Source: Rhodospirillales bacterium
GTDB lineage: Bacteria; Pseudomonadota; Gammaproteobacteria; Steroidobacterales; Rariloculaceae
Direction: 5' to 3'
Assembly (NCBI GenBank): GCA_024640665.1
Contig: JAHEEO010000023.1
Span: forward strand, 1-18,891
DNA: 18,891 bases
The translations under genes and the position numbers were made by a program. This document shows, piece after piece, positions 5,809 through 15,062 of this stretch (position 1 is its first letter; each line of letters opens with the position of its first letter). The notes below the pieces were generated by a model. That model was not told the DNA's origin and made no database searches. It saw only the letters and a program-made list of their open reading frames with translations.

Positions 5809-7532
5809 GAGCGAAACAGCGTCAAGTGAGCTATGCGCGCAGCCGATGGCGCTCGATGCTGCTGCTGCTTACCATCGGTGCAGCCGCCATCGCACTGGAA
5901 GCCCGGGTTCTGTACGTGCAGCTTGTAGAACACGATTTTTTGCAGGCACAGGGTGATGATCGGCACATTCGGACTGTCCAGATGGCAGCGCATCGCGGGC
6001 CCATCGTCGATCGTCGTGGGGAGTTGCTGGCCGTGAGCACGCCCGTCGACAGTATCTGGGCGAACCCGCAGGAATTTCGTCCGGCCCTCAATCGCATTAC
6101 TGAGCTGGCAGCGGTGCTTGATCTGAATGTCGATGCGCTGACACGCCGCATTACCAGCAATACCAGTCGTGAGTTCGTCTATTTGTCGCGGCACTTGTCA
6201 CCCAGTGATGCGGCTGCCGTACTCGAGTTGCAGCTGCCGGGCGTTTACTCGCAGCGTGAGTACCGGCGGTACTATCCGGCCGGTGAAGTCGCCGGGCACG
6301 TCGTCGGGTTTACCGACATTGACGACATCGGCCAGGAAGGTCTCGAGCTCGCGTTCGATTATTGGATGCGCGGGGAGACAGGCAGCAAGCGCGTCCTGCG
6401 TGACCGATTGGGCCGTTTGATCGGTGATGTCGATTTGATTCGTGCGCCCCGTGATGGCAGCACGTTGCGAACCAGTATCGATCTCCGCTTGCAGTATCAC
6501 GCTTATCGAGAATTAAAGCGGGCTGTCACCGAGAATGCCGCCCGCTCTGGGTCCGTGGTGATTCTGGATCCGCATACAGGTGAAGTGTTGGCAATGGTCA
6601 ACCAGCCCACGTTCAATCCGAATGACCGTGGTCAGCGCGTCGATGCAGAGGCCTACCGAAATCGTGTCGTTACCGACATCTTAGAGCCAGGTTCTGCGTT
6701 CAAGCCTTTTGTTATTGCTGCGGCGCTCGAAGCCGGCGTATACCAGCCCGACAGCAGCGTCGACACATCGCCGGGTTTCGTTCAAGTGGGTAACGAAACG
6801 TTTGATGACCCTCGCAATCTTGGCCGGATAACGCTTACGACATTATTGGCGCGTTCAAGCAATGTGGGTGCCGTGAAGCTTGCGCTGGACCTCGATCCGC
6901 GGGACATGTGGTCCACGCTGTCGGCATTCGGAATTGGCCGGCTTACCGATGTGGGGTTCCCCGGCGAATCTGCTGGCGTTTTGAACGACGCTGAGTACTG
7001 GCGTCCTGTTGGTCAGGCGACTCATGCGTTTGGCTATGGTCTTTCGGTAACGCCGCTGCAGCTGGCGCGTGCATATGCCGCCATTGCAGCAGATGGTGTG
7101 CTGCCCGCGCTCACCTTGTTGGCAGATGGCAATGCGGGTGGCGGCGAGCAGATTGTCACTCCGCAAAACGCCCAGGCCATTTTGAAGATGTTGGAAGTGG
7201 TCGTATCGCCTGAAGGTTCGGGGTTTCGCGCCGATGTCGAAAATTACCGAATCGCCGGCAAAACTGGGACGGCTCGGAAGTCTGGAGTCGGGGGTTATAG
7301 CGATGAGCGGCATACATCCGTGTTTGCGGGCATCGCGCCAGCGTCCGATCCGCAATTGGTCATCGTGGTCATTATCGACGAGCCCCAAGGTGCAGCCTAC
7401 TACGGCGGCGACGTTGCCGCGCCAGTCTTTTCCCGGATAGCCAACGGCGCATTGCGCACGCTGGCGGTGCAGCCTGATGCGCTCGAGCAAGCGCCGGTGA
7501 CGATTTTTGCAAACGCCGAGGCTCACCGTTAG
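5805..7532 (+). CDS. ftsI: Septal peptidoglycan transpeptidase FtsI (PBP3)
   Basis: FtsI is the class B penicillin-binding protein that crosslinks septal peptidoglycan in partnership with FtsW. In 575 residues the order is a short cytoplasmic tail, one membrane segment at about 18-38, and a non-catalytic pedestal with the conserved RGPIVDRRGELLAVS (64-78). The transpeptidase domain follows, with the nucleophile motif S-A-F-K (Ser297, Lys300) in EPGSAFKPF, S-S-N at 351-353 and K-T-G-T at 486-489 in RIAGKTGTARK. All catalytic motifs are present, so the enzyme should be active and a beta-lactam target. The SxxK motif reads SAFK rather than the STVK of E. coli. GGAG at 5794-5797 precedes the ATG. 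It overlaps ftsL by four bases and murE by one. Confidence 0.98.
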   Translation: MRAKQRQVSYARSRWRSMLLLLTIGAAAIALEARVLYVQLVEHDFLQAQGDDRHIRTVQMAAHRGPIVDRRGELLAVSTPVDSIWANPQEFRPALNRITELAAVLDLNVDALTRRITSNTSREFVYLSRHLSPSDAAAVLELQLPGVYSQREYRRYYPAGEVAGHVVGFTDIDDIGQEGLELAFDYWMRGETGSKRVLRDRLGRLIGDVDLIRAPRDGSTLRTSIDLRLQYHAYRELKRAVTENAARSGSVVILDPHTGEVLAMVNQPTFNPNDRGQRVDAEAYRNRVVTDILEPGSAFKPFVIAAALEAGVYQPDSSVDTSPGFVQVGNETFDDPRNLGRITLTTLLARSSNVGAVKLALDLDPRDMWSTLSAFGIGRLTDVGFPGESAGVLNDAEYWRPVGQATHAFGYGLSVTPLQLARAYAAIAADGVLPALTLLADGNAGGGEQIVTPQNAQAILKMLEVVVSPEGSGFRADVENYRIAGKTGTARKSGVGGYSDERHTSVFAGIAPASDPQLVIVVIIDEPQGAAYYGGDVAAPVFSRIANGALRTLAVQPDALEQAPVTIFANAEAHR

Positions 7533-9001
7533 TGGCGGCGGCAATGCACATGACGGCGATCACACTGGGTGAAGTCTGCGGCGAATTAGCCGGGGACTAC
7601 GCGAACCTGGTCATCACCGACCTCGTTTCGGATAGCCGTGACGTCAAGCCTGGGGCGGCCTTCATTGCGCTGTCTGGTGCAACCGCGCACGGTGTGTCCT
7701 TCGCTGCTGAAGCACGTGCGAATGGTGCCGTCGTTACGATTTATGATCCCGAAGGCGCCACCGGCGCCGTTGCTGGACCCGGAATCGCGATACCGAATCT
7801 GCGCCAGTATCTCGGCAAATTTGCGCAGCGTTTCTATGGGCGCAAAGCAACCCGGCCCATCGTAACGGGCATTACGGGTACCAACGGCAAGACAACGGTT
7901 GCATACCTGCTCGCACAGGCGCTGACCCATGTTGGGCGTACGAGCGGATATATAGGCACCCTGGGCTTTGGTGTGCCGCCGCAATTGATCGCCCACCGAC
8001 TAACCACGCCCGACTGCCTGAGCTTGCACCGGGAAATTGCCCTCATGCCCGTTGCCGATGTCGCGCTCGAAGTGTCGTCTCACGGATTGGCACAAGATCG
8101 CCTCGATGGTATTGATGTGACTGGCGCTGTATTCACTAATCTTAGCCATGATCATCTCGATGCTCACGGTAGTCTCGAAGCCTATGCACAAGTAAAAGCG
8201 CTGTTATTCAAGCGCCCGGAACTCGACCATGCCGTAGTGAATCTCGACGACGCTTTTTGTGCAAAATTGCTTGCGGAAATTGCCGATTCAGTGCGCGTGT
8301 TGGGCGTCTCCGCGACCGGCGCGCCGGCGGCGGACATCGCCGGTAAGACCGAGCAGCACGACCTTGACGGTCAGCGCATTCGAGTCAGCGGGGCATATGG
8401 GCCGGCAACAATCAAATCGCCGCTGATTGGCGCATTCAATGCGAGCAATTTGTTGCTCACGCTCGGCGCGTTGTTGAATCTGGATGTGCCGATCCGTGAA
8501 GCTTGCGACGCGCTGGGCCAATGCGTTGCGCCACCGGGTCGAATGGAAGTGTTCGGCGGCGGACAACAGCCTTGGGTCATTGTCGACTACGCGCATACGC
8601 CCGACGCCCTTTCCCGCGCGCTGGCCGCCGTTGCCGAAGTCACAGACGGCGAGATTTGGTGTGTTTTCGGTTGTGGCGGTGATCGTGATCGGCAAAAGAG
8701 AATTCCCATGGGTGCTGCAGCAAGTCGTGCAGCACGGATTGTGTTGACCGATGACAATCCACGCAGTGAAGACCCAGCCGAGATCATCTCTGCAATTCAA
8801 AGTGGGCTTGCCGAGCATCCGCATGTGTATGTCGAGCACGATCGTGCGGCAGCAATCAGTTTTGCAGTGACTCGGGCGAAGGCCGGCGAAGTGGTGTTAG
8901 TTGCCGGGCGCGGGCATGAATCATTGCAGATCCGCAAGCACGGTACCGTAGTGCTCGATGATCGCCAGGTCGTTGCCGAACTGCTTGGGAGCGCTGCTTA
9001 A
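7532..9001 (+). CDS. murE: UDP-MurNAc-L-Ala-D-Glu:meso-diaminopimelate ligase MurE
   Basis: MurE is the ATP-dependent cytoplasmic ligase that adds the third stem-peptide residue. The 489-residue reading has the DSR motif near 34-36 (LVSDSRDV), the P-loop GTNGKTT at 116-122, EVSSHGLAQDR near 180-190, FTNLSHDHLDAHG, and Lys222, which lies where Mur ligases carry a carbamylated lysine. It ends with VDYAHTPDAL and VFGCGGDRD. D-N-P-R at 408-411 is the signature of meso-diaminopimelate-specific MurE, so the wall should be of the Gram-negative DAP type. The GTG at 7532 overlaps the ftsI TAG by one base and has GAGG (7518-7521) ten bases upstream. ATG codons at 7544 and 7550 are alternative starts with poorer ribosome-binding sites. 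Confidence 0.97.
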   Translation: MAAAMHMTAITLGEVCGELAGDYANLVITDLVSDSRDVKPGAAFIALSGATAHGVSFAAEARANGAVVTIYDPEGATGAVAGPGIAIPNLRQYLGKFAQRFYGRKATRPIVTGITGTNGKTTVAYLLAQALTHVGRTSGYIGTLGFGVPPQLIAHRLTTPDCLSLHREIALMPVADVALEVSSHGLAQDRLDGIDVTGAVFTNLSHDHLDAHGSLEAYAQVKALLFKRPELDHAVVNLDDAFCAKLLAEIADSVRVLGVSATGAPAADIAGKTEQHDLDGQRIRVSGAYGPATIKSPLIGAFNASNLLLTLGALLNLDVPIREACDALGQCVAPPGRMEVFGGGQQPWVIVDYAHTPDALSRALAAVAEVTDGEIWCVFGCGGDRDRQKRIPMGAAASRAARIVLTDDNPRSEDPAEIISAIQSGLAEHPHVYVEHDRAAAISFAVTRAKAGEVVLVAGRGHESLQIRKHGTVVLDDRQVVAELLGSAA

Positions 9002-10365
9002 TGGTCCGCACACTCGCTTCCGTTGCAGATGCCGTGCGCGGCGAGCTGCTGGGCCCTGACCGCAGTTTTGGCGCAGTCAGTACCGATACACGCCAGGATG
9101 TCCGCGGGAGCCTTTTTGTTGCATTGCAAGGCCCCAATTTTGACGGCAACGATTACATAGAGTCCGCTGCTGATGGCGGGGCCGCCGGCGCGCTCGTGTC
9201 TCGCCCGGCGGATACGAAATTGTCGCAGGTGGCCGTTGCAGACACGCAGCTCGCGTTCGTAAAGATGGCGAAGGCTTGGCGCAACGGCTTTTCACTGCCC
9301 ATTATTGCCGTTACCGGCAGCAGCGGAAAAACGACAGTCAAATCGTTAACGACTGCCATTTTAAGTGTTGATCGGAAGGTCTGCGCTACCGAAGGAAACC
9401 TCAACAACGCGATTGGCGTACCCATTACTTTGATGCGACTGAGTCGAGATGATGCAGCGGCAGTCATCGAGCTCGGTGCCAATCATGCGGGCGAGATCGA
9501 TTTTCTGGCCGACATGGTCAGCCCGACTGTCGCAATCATCACAAACGCTGGAGCGGCGCACCTCGAGGGCTTTGGTTCGATTGTCGGTGTTGCTCAGGCC
9601 AAGGGGGAGTTGCTGGATCATCTCGATGCCGAGTGCACCGCGGTGCTGAACGCCGACGATGACTTCTTTTCCCTGTGGCGCGCACGCGCACTCGGAAGCT
9701 CAATCATTAGTTTTGGCATCGATTCGAATGCCGATGTGTGTCTGACGGGCGCACTGAAGTTTTCGGCGAGCGGTTCCGAGTTTGAAATGCGCCTGCCCGA
9801 CGGCAGCGAGATCGATGTGCGACTGCCGCTGCCAGGTTTGCACAATGTGCGCAATGCGTTGGCCGCTGCCGCGGCAACCCATGCAATCGGCGTCGAGCCG
9901 CAGCAGATCGCTGCTGGCTTAGCGAATGTAAAGGGGCCCAGCGGCCGGCTAACGATACTCGCTGGACGCGGCGAGTCACGCATCATCGATGACAGTTATA
10001 ACGCGAATCCTGGGTCGGTACGTGCTGCACTCGATCACTTGTCGCTGGCAGGCGGCACGCGAATATTCGTGCTTGGAGATATGGCCGAGTTGGGTGCCGA
10101 TGCGCCCGAGATGCATCGAGATATTGGGCGCTTTGCAATCGGCAAGTGCGATCGATTCATCGCGATTGGAGAGTTGGCCAAGGTTGCCGCCGCAGCTTTT
10201 GGACCGGGCGCCGAAGTTGCAGACAGCATAGAGCAAGCTCGCGAGACCATTGTCCCGCAATTGAGTCCGAGCACAACCGTTCTGGTTAAGGCGTCCCGAT
10301 CGATGCGCTTGGAGCGCTTGGTGCAGATGCTCCAGCAATCACAGATGGATGACGGCGCATGCTGA
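9001..10365 (+). CDS. murF: UDP-MurNAc-tripeptide:D-Ala-D-Ala ligase MurF
   Basis: MurF attaches the D-Ala-D-Ala dipeptide to UDP-MurNAc-tripeptide, completing the pentapeptide precursor in the cytoplasm. The 454-residue protein shows the N-terminal substrate domain with [17 protein letters not shown] (26-42) and the P-loop TGSSGKTT (105-112). Next come [11 protein letters not shown], the MurF-type [27 protein letters not shown] and the C-terminal [17 protein letters not shown] with [14 protein letters not shown] at 8987-8991 lies nine bases before the ATG. The start overlaps the murE TAA by one base (TAATG) and the end overlaps mraY by seven. Its D-Ala-D-Ala substrate needs a Ddl ligase, which is not encoded in this window. 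Confidence 0.98.
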   Translation: MVRTLASVADAVRGELLGPDRSFGAVSTDTRQDVRGSLFVALQGPNFDGNDYIESAADGGAAGALVSRPADTKLSQVAVADTQLAFVKMAKAWRNGFSLPIIAVTGSSGKTTVKSLTTAILSVDRKVCATEGNLNNAIGVPITLMRLSRDDAAAVIELGANHAGEIDFLADMVSPTVAIITNAGAAHLEGFGSIVGVAQAKGELLDHLDAECTAVLNADDDFFSLWRARALGSSIISFGIDSNADVCLTGALKFSASGSEFEMRLPDGSEIDVRLPLPGLHNVRNALAAAAATHAIGVEPQQIAAGLANVKGPSGRLTILAGRGESRIIDDSYNANPGSVRAALDHLSLAGGTRIFVLGDMAELGADAPEMHRDIGRFAIGKCDRFIAIGELAKVAAAAFGPGAEVADSIEQARETIVPQLSPSTTVLVKASRSMRLERLVQMLQQSQMDDGAC

Positions 10366-11447
10366 TCTGGCTTACAGAATATCTGACCGACTTTTATTCT
10401 GCGTTTAACGTATTCGGTTATCTCACCATGCGGGCCATTCTTGCTGCGTTAACAGCGTTGGTGTTGTCCTTCATGTTTGGCCCCACAGTAATTCGGCGTC
10501 TGGCATCGCGGAGCATGGGGCAGCCCATTCGAGAAGTGGGTCCCGAATCGCATTTGCCCAAGGCGGGTACGCCGACTATGGGTGGTGCGCTGATACTCAT
10601 TGCAATAGTTGTTAGCACGATTTTGTGGTCGGACTTGTCGAGTCGCTTCGTATGGATCGTACTTGGCGCAACATTAACGTTTGGTCTCATTGGCTTTGTC
10701 GATGACTACCAGAAACTCGTGGCGGGCAACTCGGAAGGACTCAGCCCAAGAATCAAATATGCGGCTCAGTCCCTCGTGGGTGTTGCGACGGCGGCGGCGC
10801 TCTTCTTTACGGCGGAAAATCCGCAGGTAGAGCATGCATTGCTGGTCCCATACTTGCCCGATTTCATTATTCCGCTCAATGCGTTTGCTTACATTACTTT
10901 CGTCTATTTCGTCGTCGTGGGCAGTTCGAACGCTGTGAACTTGACGGATGGTCTCGACGGGTTGGCCATCATGCCTTCCGTCCTCGTCGGAGGCGCGCTC
11001 GGCCTCATTGCCTGGGCAGCGGGCAATATAGTTTTCGCCACCTATCTCGGTATCCCGTATGTAGCGGGTGCCGGAGAGATGATGGTTTTCTGTGCGGCTC
11101 TAGCTGGTGCCGGCTTGGGCTTCTTGTGGTTTAACACCTACCCAGCACAGGTCTTCATGGGCGACATCGGCGCGTTAGCGCTCGGTGCCGCGCTTGGAGT
11201 CGTAGCGGTAGTGGTTAGGCAGGAACTGGTATTTTTTATTATGGGCGGAGTGTTCGTCGTCGAAACGGTCTCAGTCATAATCCAGGTTGCCTCCTACAAG
11301 ATGACCGGCCGGCGCATTTTTCGCATGGCGCCGCTGCACCATCACTTCGAGCTCAAAGGTTGGGCTGAACCGAAGGTCATTGTTCGCTTTTGGATCATCA
11401 CGGTCATTCTCGTGTTGGTTGGGTTGGCGAGTCTCAAGATTCGATGA
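10359..11447 (+). CDS. mraY: Phospho-MurNAc-pentapeptide translocase MraY
   Basis: MraY transfers phospho-MurNAc-pentapeptide from UDP to undecaprenyl phosphate, making lipid I at the inner membrane. The 362-residue, roughly ten-helix protein has the family landmarks: [13 protein letters not shown] (68-80), GFVDDYQKL with Asp115 and Asp116 (112-120), and [14 protein letters not shown]. Further on are [15 protein letters not shown] and the cytoplasmic [13 protein letters not shown] histidine motif. The length matches E. coli (360). The start MLIWLTEYL is conserved in gammaproteobacteria. The ATG lies inside the murF stop region (7-base overlap), and the TGA overlaps the first murD ATG (ATGA). 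Confidence 0.98.
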   Translation: MLIWLTEYLTDFYSAFNVFGYLTMRAILAALTALVLSFMFGPTVIRRLASRSMGQPIREVGPESHLPKAGTPTMGGALILIAIVVSTILWSDLSSRFVWIVLGATLTFGLIGFVDDYQKLVAGNSEGLSPRIKYAAQSLVGVATAAALFFTAENPQVEHALLVPYLPDFIIPLNAFAYITFVYFVVVGSSNAVNLTDGLDGLAIMPSVLVGGALGLIAWAAGNIVFATYLGIPYVAGAGEMMVFCAALAGAGLGFLWFNTYPAQVFMGDIGALALGAALGVVAVVVRQELVFFIMGGVFVVETVSVIIQVASYKMTGRRIFRMAPLHHHFELKGWAEPKVIVRFWIITVILVLVGLASLKIR

Positions 11448-12826
11448 TGGCAATTGTGGGCAGGCAAACAGCGAAAGACATGAATCATGACGCAGCGTTA
11501 GATCTCAGTGGGCGCACGCTGGTCGTGGGTCTCGGCGTGACAGGCGCGTCTGTCGTCCGGTTTTTGCGTTCCCGTGGTTGTGATGTGTGTGCTATGGATA
11601 GCCGCGAGAATCCGCCTGGGCTGACAGGCCTGCGTGATAAGTTTCCTGAGGTTGATATTAACGTTGGCTCGCTCGATGCAAGTGCTGTGATTGGCATTAA
11701 CCGCGTGATCCTGTCGCCGGGCTTGCCTGTCGATCTGCCACTGGTCACGGAAGCACGCCGGCGTGGTTTACCTGTCATCAACGACATCGAGATTTTTGCT
11801 GCATTCGCCAAAGCGCCGATCGTTGCCATCACGGGCTCCAATGGCAAGAGTACGGTAACGAGTTTGGTTTCGGTCATGCTCGAGGCTTGTGGCTACAGCG
11901 CCCCGGCCGGCGGCAATCTTGGTACGCCCGCGCTTGATCTGCTGGCGGAGGACGCTGACGTATTCGTGCTGGAAATTTCCAGTTTCCAAATGGAAACAGT
12001 GCAGTCGTTGCGACCAACTTCCGCAGCAGTATTGAACGTTACGCCGGATCATTTAGACAGGCACGGAAATTTTGAGCACTACGCGGGGCTCAAGGAAAAG
12101 CTGTTGACCGGTGCAAAGCATGCCGTCGTAAACGCCGACGATCCATACGTTAAGGGAATGGGCGAACGGCACGGCAATCCAACGTTTTTTTCCACCCATA
12201 CGGAACTCGATAACGGTTACTCGCTCATTGAATTTCGGCGCAGAGCGCATCTCGCGGTAGATCGTAAGCCACTCATCGCGGTTGCCGATCTGGCTATGCG
12301 CGGTTCTCACAATGTGGCAAACGCGCTTGCGGCGCTCGCAATCGTTGAGCCGTTGGTCGTGGATCTAGCGCCCGCAGTTGCTGTGCTGAAGCATTTCAAA
12401 GGTCTAGCGAATCGCTGTGAATACGTTGCATCGATTGAGGGCGCAACCTATATCAACGACTCCAAGGCAACCAATGTAGCGGCAACCGTTGCAGCCCTGC
12501 AGGGATTCGATGGAGCCATAATTTTAATTGCCGGAGGGCAAAGCAAAGGCGCTGACTTCGAACAGCTGCGTCAGCACATTCCGGGAAAAGTGAAAGCCAT
12601 TATTGTAATCGGCGAGGCGGCCGAGCAGCTCACTGAACAGCTCGGGGATCTATGCCCTGTGAAAAGGTGCCGCTCGATGCGCGAGGCTGTTCAGCAGGCT
12701 GGCAGTATGACGGCAGTTGGCGACACTGTGCTGTTATCTCCCGCTTGTTCGAGCTTGGATATGTTCGCCAACTACGAGGCTCGCGGCGCAGCATTCAAGG
12801 AAGCGGCAGCGGAGTTGAATCAGTGA
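11444..12826 (+). CDS. murD: UDP-MurNAc-L-Ala:D-glutamate ligase MurD
   Basis: MurD adds D-Glu to UDP-MurNAc-L-Ala in the cytoplasm. With this start the protein has 460 residues. It has a Rossmann-type N-domain ([16 protein letters not shown] from residue 26), SPGLP, the P-loop GSNGKST (131-137), the MurD-typical [11 protein letters not shown] and [12 protein letters not shown]. In the C-domain are [23 protein letters not shown] and [19 protein letters not shown]. The start is uncertain. ATG 11444 overlaps the mraY stop like other junctions here. ATG 11447 follows directly. ATG 11480 would give the short N-terminus ([11 protein letters not shown]) closest to E. coli MurD. None has a strong Shine-Dalgarno sequence. 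A longer frame starting at 11390 runs inside mraY and is not used. It overlaps ftsW by four bases. Confidence 0.97.
   Translation: MMAIVGRQTAKDMNHDAALDLSGRTLVVGLGVTGASVVRFLRSRGCDVCAMDSRENPPGLTGLRDKFPEVDINVGSLDASAVIGINRVILSPGLPVDLPLVTEARRRGLPVINDIEIFAAFAKAPIVAITGSNGKSTVTSLVSVMLEACGYSAPAGGNLGTPALDLLAEDADVFVLEISSFQMETVQSLRPTSAAVLNVTPDHLDRHGNFEHYAGLKEKLLTGAKHAVVNADDPYVKGMGERHGNPTFFSTHTELDNGYSLIEFRRRAHLAVDRKPLIAVADLAMRGSHNVANALAALAIVEPLVVDLAPAVAVLKHFKGLANRCEYVASIEGATYINDSKATNVAATVAALQGFDGAIILIAGGQSKGADFEQLRQHIPGKVKAIIVIGEAAEQLTEQLGDLCPVKRCRSMREAVQQAGSMTAVGDTVLLSPACSSLDMFANYEARGAAFKEAAAELNQ
12811..12814 (+). promoter_or_regulatory. Ribosome-binding site deciding the ftsW start
   Basis: GGAG lies eight bases before GTG 12823, an ideal spacing. 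The next in-frame ATG (12832) has a GAGG only three bases away. This favours the GTG start, which also gives a GTGA overlap with murD. Confidence 0.55.
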
Positions 12827-13974
12827 GGCAAATGACTGACAGGCTCGCAGCGAGTATCGACCCGATGTTTCTGGCCGCCGTGCTTGGTCTGGTTGCGTTG
12901 GGTGCAATTATGGTGGGTTCGACTTCCGTGTCAGTAGGGGCGCGCGAGTTTGAGCAGCCGTTCTATTACCTCACTCGGCATATTGGCGCACTTGGCGTCG
13001 GATTAGTCGGCCTGACATTCGTGCTGTTGGTGCCGACCAGCGTTTGGTATCGCATGAACGGTTTGTTGCTGGTCAGTGGCCTCGCGCTGTTAGTGCTTGT
13101 GTTGCTGCCGGGTCTCGGGGCAACTGCAAACGGCAGCACTCGATGGCTGGTACTCGGCCCCGTCAGCATTCAGGCCTCAGAACCGGCACGCTTGTTCCTA
13201 GTAATGTACCTGGCAAGCTATGCAGTTCGTCACCGGGCAGCTCTAGGCTCCACGTTCAGCAGCTTTTTGAAGCCGCTACTCATTGTCGGGATTGTTGGCA
13301 TGTTGTTGCTTGCCGAGCCCGATTTCGGCGCGCTTGTGGTTATTGCTGCAACCAGTCTCGGTATCTTATTCGTTGCCGGTTCCCGACTGCGGGATTTCTT
13401 TTTTGCTGTGCTGTCGGCAGGCGGCATCTTGAGCGCGCTCGTGGTCACGTCAAATTATCGATGGCAGCGAATTACATCCTACTTGGATCCTTTCGCCGAT
13501 CCATTCGACTCGGGATTTCAATTAGTGAATTCGTTAATCGCCATCGGTCGCGGAGACTGGTTCGGTGTGGGTTTGGGAGAAAGTGTTCAGAAGCTTTTCT
13601 ATCTGCCCGAGGCACACACGGATTTCGTATTTGCGGTGTTGGCAGAAGAGCTCGGATTCGCCGGATCGACACTTGTGATTGGTTTGTTCGCTCTGCTGGC
13701 CTACCGGGCAATCAATATTGGGCAGCGCGCACTCGATGCTGAGCAGCCGTTTGCCGGTCTGCTCTGCATCGGAATCGGCTTGATGATTGGCATTGAAGCG
13801 TTCATCAATATCGGCGTGAACATTGGTTTGTTGCCGACGAAAGGCCTCGCGCTGCCGCTGTTGAGCTATGGCCGCTCTAGTGTCGTCGTGACGCTCATCG
13901 CGATTGGGTTGGTGATGCGCGTCGCAGTCGAACTGCAGGCGCTGGATGAAAAGCCTGCAAGGAAACGCCGATGA
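12823..13974 (+). CDS. ftsW: Septal peptidoglycan polymerase FtsW (SEDS)
   Basis: FtsW is the SEDS-family glycosyltransferase that polymerises lipid II at the septum with FtsI. With the GTG start it has 383 residues and about ten membrane helices. Family motifs include GATANGSTRWLVLGPVSIQASEPARL in the middle, then LLAEPDFGALVV and the periplasmic loop WQRITSYLDPFADPFDSGFQ, whose Asp residues lie in the region holding the SEDS catalytic Asp. Also present are LIAIGRGDWFGVGLGESVQKLFYLPEAHTDFVFAVLAEELGF, LLPTKGLALPLLSYGRSS and a basic C-terminal tail. The start is GTG 12823 (overlap GTGA with murD) or ATG 12832. The open frame extends back to 12652, but only by running out of frame through murD. 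Its TGA overlaps the murG ATG. Confidence 0.97.
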   Translation: MRQMTDRLAASIDPMFLAAVLGLVALGAIMVGSTSVSVGAREFEQPFYYLTRHIGALGVGLVGLTFVLLVPTSVWYRMNGLLLVSGLALLVLVLLPGLGATANGSTRWLVLGPVSIQASEPARLFLVMYLASYAVRHRAALGSTFSSFLKPLLIVGIVGMLLLAEPDFGALVVIAATSLGILFVAGSRLRDFFFAVLSAGGILSALVVTSNYRWQRITSYLDPFADPFDSGFQLVNSLIAIGRGDWFGVGLGESVQKLFYLPEAHTDFVFAVLAEELGFAGSTLVIGLFALLAYRAINIGQRALDAEQPFAGLLCIGIGLMIGIEAFINIGVNIGLLPTKGLALPLLSYGRSSVVVTLIAIGLVMRVAVELQALDEKPARKRR

Positions 13975-15062
13975 CGAGCGGGCCAATCATCATTATGGCA
14001 GGCGGTACCGGCGGGCATATCTTTCCGGGCCTTGCAGTCGCCGATGAGTTGCGTAAAGCCAAGTGTCCGGTTGTTTGGCTTGGCACTCAACGCGGACTGG
14101 AAGCGCGAATCGTGCCTGCGCGTGGCATCGACATTGAATGGATTACGATTCGTGGCCTAAGAGGCCGTGGCCTGCGCGCCTGGGTGACGACGCCGCTCCA
14201 GATGTTGGCGGCGATTTTCCAGGTTTCGCGCGTGTTCCGGCGCTTGCGCCCAAGCGCCGTGCTGGGCCTGGGTGGATTCGTTTCTGCGCCCGGTGGCGTG
14301 GCAGCATGGTTGACGCGCAAGCCACTGATCATTCATGAACAAAATGCTGTGGCAGGCACGGCGAATCGGCTGCTTGCACCATTGGCCCGACAAGTATTTT
14401 CGGCGTTTCCGGACGCCTTCTCGCGCCGAACACGCTGTACGGTAATCGGCAATCCAGTGCGGGCCGATATTGCTGCGGTACCAAAGCCGGAAATTCGTTT
14501 TGCCCAGCGTGCGGATCCGCGCCTGCGCGTGCTGGTCATCGGCGGCAGTCAGGGCGCGCGCATTCTCAATCAAACCGTGCCGGCAGCACTAGCGGGCTTA
14601 CCGCAGGCGTCGCGGCCACAGGTGCGTCACCAAGCCGGCAAAGATTTGGAGACCGCCCGATATGCCTACACAGAAGCCGGTGTTGAAGCCACTGTGGAGC
14701 CATTTATAGACGACATGGCTGAAGCATATGCGTGGGCGGATCTCGTCATTGCTCGGGCCGGCGCACTGACTGTTGCGGAGCTTGAAGCTGTCGGCGTAGC
14801 CGCGATATTGGTGCCCTACCCGTATGCGATCGACAATCACCAAACTCGCAATGCCGAGCATTTTACAGCGCACGGTGCCGGTGTCGTCATTGCCGATAGT
14901 GAGTTGAGCCCTGAGCGTTTAGCCGCCGCAATTGAAACCCTCAGCAACGATCGGAATGCCCTGCTTAAGATGGCGCAAACAGCTCGGGCGCAAGCTCAAG
15001 TCGACGCTGCAAAAACACTCGCGCAAGCGTGTCTGGCAGCCAGGATTGGAGGTGCCGCATGA
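13971..15062 (+). CDS. murG: Lipid II synthase MurG (GlcNAc transferase)
   Basis: MurG is a GT28-family, membrane-associated glycosyltransferase that adds GlcNAc from UDP-GlcNAc to lipid I, giving lipid II. The 363-residue protein begins with the glycine-rich GGTGGHIFPGLAVADEL (11-27). It then has LGLGGFVSAPGGVAAW (98-113) and HEQNAVAGTANRLLA (122-136). The second Gly loop is VIGGSQGARILNQ (189-201). The donor-binding RAGALTVAELEAVGVAAILVPYPYAIDNHQ includes the Glu and Gln residues expected to bind UDP-GlcNAc. AAGGA (13959-13963) sits seven bases before the ATG. It overlaps ftsW and murC by four bases each. Order ftsW-murG-murC is the classic dcw order. Confidence 0.98.
   Translation: MTSGPIIIMAGGTGGHIFPGLAVADELRKAKCPVVWLGTQRGLEARIVPARGIDIEWITIRGLRGRGLRAWVTTPLQMLAAIFQVSRVFRRLRPSAVLGLGGFVSAPGGVAAWLTRKPLIIHEQNAVAGTANRLLAPLARQVFSAFPDAFSRRTRCTVIGNPVRADIAAVPKPEIRFAQRADPRLRVLVIGGSQGARILNQTVPAALAGLPQASRPQVRHQAGKDLETARYAYTEAGVEATVEPFIDDMAEAYAWADLVIARAGALTVAELEAVGVAAILVPYPYAIDNHQTRNAEHFTAHGAGVVIADSELSPERLAAAIETLSNDRNALLKMAQTARAQAQVDAAKTLAQACLAARIGGAA
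15048..15053 (+). promoter_or_regulatory. Strong ribosome-binding site deciding the murC start
   Basis: A full GGAGGT lies five bases before ATG 15059 and fixes that codon as the murC start over the upstream in-frame ATG at 15029, which lies within murG. It is the best Shine-Dalgarno sequence in the window, so murC may be translated efficiently in its own right. Confidence 0.8.

Noticed and set aside
6855..7544. A 229-codon minus-strand open frame opposite ftsI
   Set aside because: It lies within the transpeptidase domain coding region of ftsI and is best explained as an antisense shadow.
11390..11443. Possible N-terminal extension of murD
   Set aside because: It would overlap the mraY 3' end by over 50 bases and adds residues unlike MurD N-termini.
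12652..12822. Possible N-terminal extension of ftsW
   Set aside because: It reads out of frame through conserved murD sequence, and the GTG at 12823 has a well-placed ribosome-binding site.
13044..13742. A 232-codon plus-strand open frame inside ftsW
   Set aside because: It is an alternative frame of the ftsW coding region, rich in Arg and Cys, with no recognisable domain.
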